Shown one piece after another: positions 61,346 through 64,000 of a DNA stretch of 64,000 bases; position 1 is the first letter of the stretch, and every line of letters starts with the position of its first letter. The DNA lies in NCBI GenBank assembly GCA_963778075.1, contig CAVZTJ010000001.1:248001-312000 (forward strand), given 5' to 3'. This DNA comes from JASHPR01 sp963778075 (GTDB lineage: Bacteria > Actinomycetota > Actinomycetes > Streptosporangiales > Streptosporangiaceae). Position numbers and translations under genes: made by a program. The notes beneath the pieces are model-generated. The model did not search any database and was not told where the DNA came from. It saw nothing but the letters and a program-made list of their open reading frames with translations.

Positions 61346-62359
61346 TCAGTGGGTGGCGGCCACCCGGCGGAGCCGGGGATCAAGCACGGCATGCAGCAGA
61401 TCCACGATCGTGTTGGCAAGCACGGCGATCAGCGCTGCGACGGTGATCACGCCCGTGATCACCGGATAATCGAGGTTCTCGATCGCGCTCAGGCCCGTGT
61501 AGCCGAGGCCCGGAATGCCGAAGACGGTCTCCACGAAGAACACGCCGGTGAGGGCCGTCGCGATGTCCGCGCCGAGCAGCACCGAAACCGTCGGCGCCAC
61601 GTTCCGGCCGACGTGCCGGACCAGGACGCGCAGCGTCGAGGCACCCTTGGCCCTGGCGGTGCGCGCGTAGTCCTCGCCGAGTTGCTCGGCGGTGAGCGTG
61701 CGGATGAACCGGATGTAGATGGCGGCGAACCCGATGGCCAGCGTGATCCACGGCAGCAGCAGGTGGTATGCCCACTGGACCGGGTTCTGGCCGAGATCCA
61801 CGTAGCCGTTGATCGGGAAAATGCTCGTGCCGACCGGGAGGATCCGCAGGCCGAGCAGGTCGCCCTGGGTTGGCTGATAGCCGAGGAAGTACGAGATCAT
61901 CGGGGCGAGCCAGAACACCGGGATCGACATGCCGAGAATCGCGACCGCGCGGCCGACGACGTCACCCACGGACCTCGGCCGCAGGCCGCCATACGCTCCG
62001 ACGGGCGCGGCGATCAGCAGCCAGATCACCGCCGCGCCCAGGACCAGCGACGCCGTGGCCCGGGTGGCCGGCCACAAGATGGCCGACACCGGCCGCATCT
62101 GCACGTACGAGAAGCCGAAGTTCCCGTGAATCAGGTGGTTAAGGAAGATCAGGTACTGCTCCCAGTACGGCTTGTTGAGCCCGAGCAGCCGGGACACCAG
62201 GGCCACCTGCGCGGGCGACGCGTTCTTTCCCGCGATCCGCTGCGCGGGTGACGCGCCGGTGAATCTGGCGATCACGTAGAACAGCAGCCAGGCCAGCAGC
62301 GTCACCACCAGGACCTGGACGAGCGCGCCCAGCAGCCGGTTGGCGACGATCCTTCTCAT
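61346..62359 (-). CDS. dppB: ABC permease, DppB/OppB type
   Basis: 337 aa, six TM helices. Large periplasmic-side loop after TM1; conserved EAA-like region AEQLGEDYARTARAKGAS with G at usual distance, then RVLVRHVGRNVAPTVS. GTG/ATG overlaps the upstream permease (ATGA). Functions with DppC and the fused ATPase to import peptides. Confidence 0.92.
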   Translation of the reverse strand: MRRIVANRLLGALVQVLVVTLLAWLLFYVIARFTGASPAQRIAGKNASPAQVALVSRLLGLNKPYWEQYLIFLNHLIHGNFGFSYVQMRPVSAILWPATRATASLVLGAAVIWLLIAAPVGAYGGLRPRSVGDVVGRAVAILGMSIPVFWLAPMISYFLGYQPTQGDLLGLRILPVGTSIFPINGYVDLGQNPVQWAYHLLLPWITLAIGFAAIYIRFIRTLTAEQLGEDYARTARAKGASTLRVLVRHVGRNVAPTVSVLLGADIATALTGVFFVETVFGIPGLGYTGLSAIENLDYPVITGVITVAALIAVLANTIVDLLHAVLDPRLRRVAATH

Positions 62360-63339
62360 CGCGCCGCCTTCGGGTCGAGTGCATCCCTGATGCCGTCGCC
62401 AAGGAGGTTGAAGGCGAGCATGGTCAGGACCAGGGCCAGGCCCGGTATCAGGGCAAGCGCGAAGTCCGCCTGGTAAAAGCCGGACGTCACCGCGTCCGAC
62501 AGCATCTGCCCCCAGCTCGCGGTGGGCGGCGGCACGCCCACGCCCAGGTAAGAGAGCCCCGCCTCGAAGATGATGTTGTTAGCGATGATCGACGTCCCGT
62601 ACACCAGCAGCGGTCCCCAGACCTGAGGCAGCAGGTGCACGAGCAGGATGCGCCCCGGCCTGGAGCCGACCGTCCGGGCGGCAGCCACGAAGGTCATTTG
62701 CTTGGTGGCGACGGTAGCGCCGCGCACGATCCTGGCCGGGTAATACCAGGTGAAGAGCGCGATGATGATGATGACCACGTTGAGCAGCCCCGGGCCGACT
62801 ACCACCGCAAGGCCGACCGCCAGCAGCAGGTTGGGGAAGGCCATCGCCGTCTCGGTGAGCCTATTCACGACGGCGTCCACCCAGCCGCCCCGGTAGCCGG
62901 CCAGCAGCCCGAGCGAGATGCCGATCACCAGCGCGAGCGCGGTGGCCGACGTGGCGACGAGCAGCGAGATCCGCGCTACGTACAGGACCCGGACGAGCTC
63001 GTCGCGGCCGAGCGCGTCGGCGCCGAGGATGAACAGGCTGCCGTGCGGGTTGTGGGTCGTGCCGTTGGCCAGGTAGGTCCGCTGCCCGATGCCCAGCGGC
63101 AGGCTGTTGCTGGCCAGCGCGTTCGCGAATTGCTCGTTCGGCCCGTGCCCGGTCAGCTTGGCCGCGAGTGGCCCGCCGATGATGGCGGCCAGCACGAGCA
63201 GCACCAGGATGCCGAACGCAATCATCGAGATTGGGTCGTGCCGCAGCCTCCGCAGCGCGATCGTACGCAGCCCGACGGGGCTCTGCGTTCCCGACCCCCG
63301 GCCCGGCTCCAGGTCAATGGCCTGCATGTCCGTCGTCAT
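62356..63339 (-). CDS. dppC: ABC permease, DppC/OppC type
   Basis: 327 aa, first gene of the operon. N-terminal TM SMIAFGILVLLVLAAIIGGP, DALGRDELVRVLYVARISLL, EAA loop FVAAARTVGSRPGRILLVHL, C-terminal GDGIRDALDPKAAR, all classic for DppC. ATG 63339 with CGGGAG upstream; the ORF is open further but the LacI remnant ends here, giving an ATGA junction. Confidence 0.93.
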   Translation of the reverse strand: MTTDMQAIDLEPGRGSGTQSPVGLRTIALRRLRHDPISMIAFGILVLLVLAAIIGGPLAAKLTGHGPNEQFANALASNSLPLGIGQRTYLANGTTHNPHGSLFILGADALGRDELVRVLYVARISLLVATSATALALVIGISLGLLAGYRGGWVDAVVNRLTETAMAFPNLLLAVGLAVVVGPGLLNVVIIIIALFTWYYPARIVRGATVATKQMTFVAAARTVGSRPGRILLVHLLPQVWGPLLVYGTSIIANNIIFEAGLSYLGVGVPPPTASWGQMLSDAVTSGFYQADFALALIPGLALVLTMLAFNLLGDGIRDALDPKAAR

Positions 63340-63524
63340 CGGCGTGGCTCCCGCCCGCTGCCGGCTGCTCTGCCCGGCGGCCCGGCCGACTCCCGGATCA
63401 CGAGCTGGCCGTCGAGCACGCGCGGCCGCGCGTCGCAGCCGCCGTCGGCCAGCAGCGCATCCACCGCCAGCGCGCCCCGTTTCAGTACGCAATCGATTAA
63501 CCACCGCGGAGCTGGCATCGCCAT
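63336..63524 (-). pseudogene. LacI-family regulator, C-terminal remnant
   Basis: Reads GALAVDALLADGGCDARPRV, LDGQLVIRESAGPPG: the last effector-domain helix and strand of a LacI-type repressor (VIRES end). There is no HTH or earlier core. Its stop TGA overlaps the dppC ATG (ATGA), which is the normal regulator-operon spacing, so a former regulator gene lost its 5' part. The operon may now be unregulated by it. Confidence 0.7.
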
Positions 63525-63869
63525 GTCAGGGTGTTAATACCTATATACAAACTGATATTCAACGGTTACGTCGGCCGGTTCTCTGGCTTTGAACGCACAG
63601 GTAAGACGCCATCTGTCAGATCGGCCACCTCAGGCCTGCCGAAAGAACCAGGGGACGGCAGGGCACATCCAGCTAGCTATATGAGATTATGTTAATAACT
63701 AAGGACATACCTCGCTAACGCCGCGGCACCGGCTAAGAGGAGGCACCCCGATGCACGACGCGCAGTGCCGGGCCGGCGGCCGGCTTGGCAGCGGCTTGCC
63801 GCCGGGGCCGGCGAGCCTTCCGTTACGATCGCATCGGGATTTGGCGCCACATCGGCGCACAGCTGACTC
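63525..63869. other. Intergenic or decayed region, 345 bp
   Basis: Left part (63535-63580) is AT-rich with TATATAC and may keep old promoter elements. AAGAGGAGG (63735-63743) lies eight bases before ATG 63751, but the frame opened there has no recognisable similarity. Beyond it only the fragment at 63870 is coding-like. Confidence 0.4.
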
Positions 63870-63950
63870 GAGATTCCGGTCGTCGAGGATGTGGATGGCG
63901 TTGCGGAGGCTGCGGCATGCGCCGCGGGCATGGCAGTGAGCCTGCCGTGA
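63870..63950 (+). pseudogene. 3' end of an unknown gene (27 codons)
   Basis: EIPVVEDVDGVAEAAACAAG, MAVSLP, TGA. Strong coding bias and an overlap of its TGA with GTG 63947 suggest it is the true 3' end of a gene that lost its front part; an in-frame stop lies just upstream. Family not determined. Confidence 0.35.
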
Positions 63951-64000
63951 GCGCTGCACGCCCGGCGGCGTCCCGCTCGTACGGTGACATCGCCATCGAC
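63947..64000 (+). CDS. Start of a gene cut by the window edge
   Basis: GTG 63947 overlaps the preceding stop (GTGA) and opens MSAARPAASRSYGDIAID to the window end. Eighteen codons are too few to name it. Confidence 0.4.
   Translation, partial: MSAARPAASRSYGDIAID

Overview
The window is very GC-rich, gene-dense DNA from an actinomycete. Evidence: a WhiB regulator, SigE-family/ECF sigma factors, an NdgR-type IclR regulator divergent from leuC, GTG starts, GTGA/ATGA gene overlaps and secreted CHRD, chitinase and sedolisin-type proteins. It looks like a soil or acid-tolerant, Streptosporangiales-like organism, but the genus cannot be fixed from sequence alone. No rRNA, tRNA or CRISPR array was found.

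Layout. 1-680: 3' end of an unusual cytochrome P450 and a decayed oxidoreductase fragment. 686-10163: branched-chain amino-acid block, all leftward: leuC-leuD, then a leader-peptide attenuator, then ilvB-ilvN-ilvC-leuB-cimA, with a divergent ndgR-like regulator. CimA plus LeuBCD gives the pyruvate/citramalate route to isoleucine; no leuA is present here. leuC carries a one-base frameshift, and a 263-bp IS200/IS605-type remnant sits exactly between leuC and leuD. 10200-16860: small proteins, secreted trypsin-like protease, GH16 glucanase, proline iminopeptidase, methyltransferase, aldo-keto reductase, pentapeptide protein. 16860-22009: broken transaldolase directly before pgi, a hemolysin-III protein and an AbiEi/nuclease-like protein. 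22361-23773: GH18 chitinase behind a long operator-like palindrome. 23824-26782: ThDP enzyme plus FAD-linked 2-hydroxyacid dehydrogenase. 26930-30857: glycosyltransferase/SGNH remnant, TMEM175-like channel, ECHDC3-like crotonase, WhiB, a tiny membrane peptide with an ATT start, a MarR regulator divergent from a drug-type MFS exporter. 32347-37943: phosphotransferase, acyl-CoA synthetase, frameshifted SigE-type sigma factor with a membrane beta-propeller-like partner, CHRD protein. 38267-41565: truncated tartrate dehydrogenase behind a C45 hydrolase, a VapBC-type toxin-antitoxin pair, a spherulin-4 chimera. 41915-49599: IS4-like remnants around a VOC protein, nitronate monooxygenase, PadR-ABC-FtsX operon, GNAT, P-loop kinase, HIT protein. 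49591-53805: D-aminopeptidase, XRE-cupin regulator, APC permease and D-amino-acid dehydrogenase form a coherent D-peptide/D-amino-acid use module. 54030-55991: sedolisin protease. 56066-63524: oligopeptide-type ABC operon ending in a dimethylformamidase-beta-like gene.

Two window-wide themes. First, clean 4-nt overlaps define most operons, so functional units are easy to read. Second, there is marked gene decay: single-base frameshifts (leuC, sigma factor, HIT, peptide ABC ATPase) and larger internal deletions that fuse unrelated or non-adjacent gene pieces. The single-base events could be assembly errors; the deletion chimeras cannot easily be.
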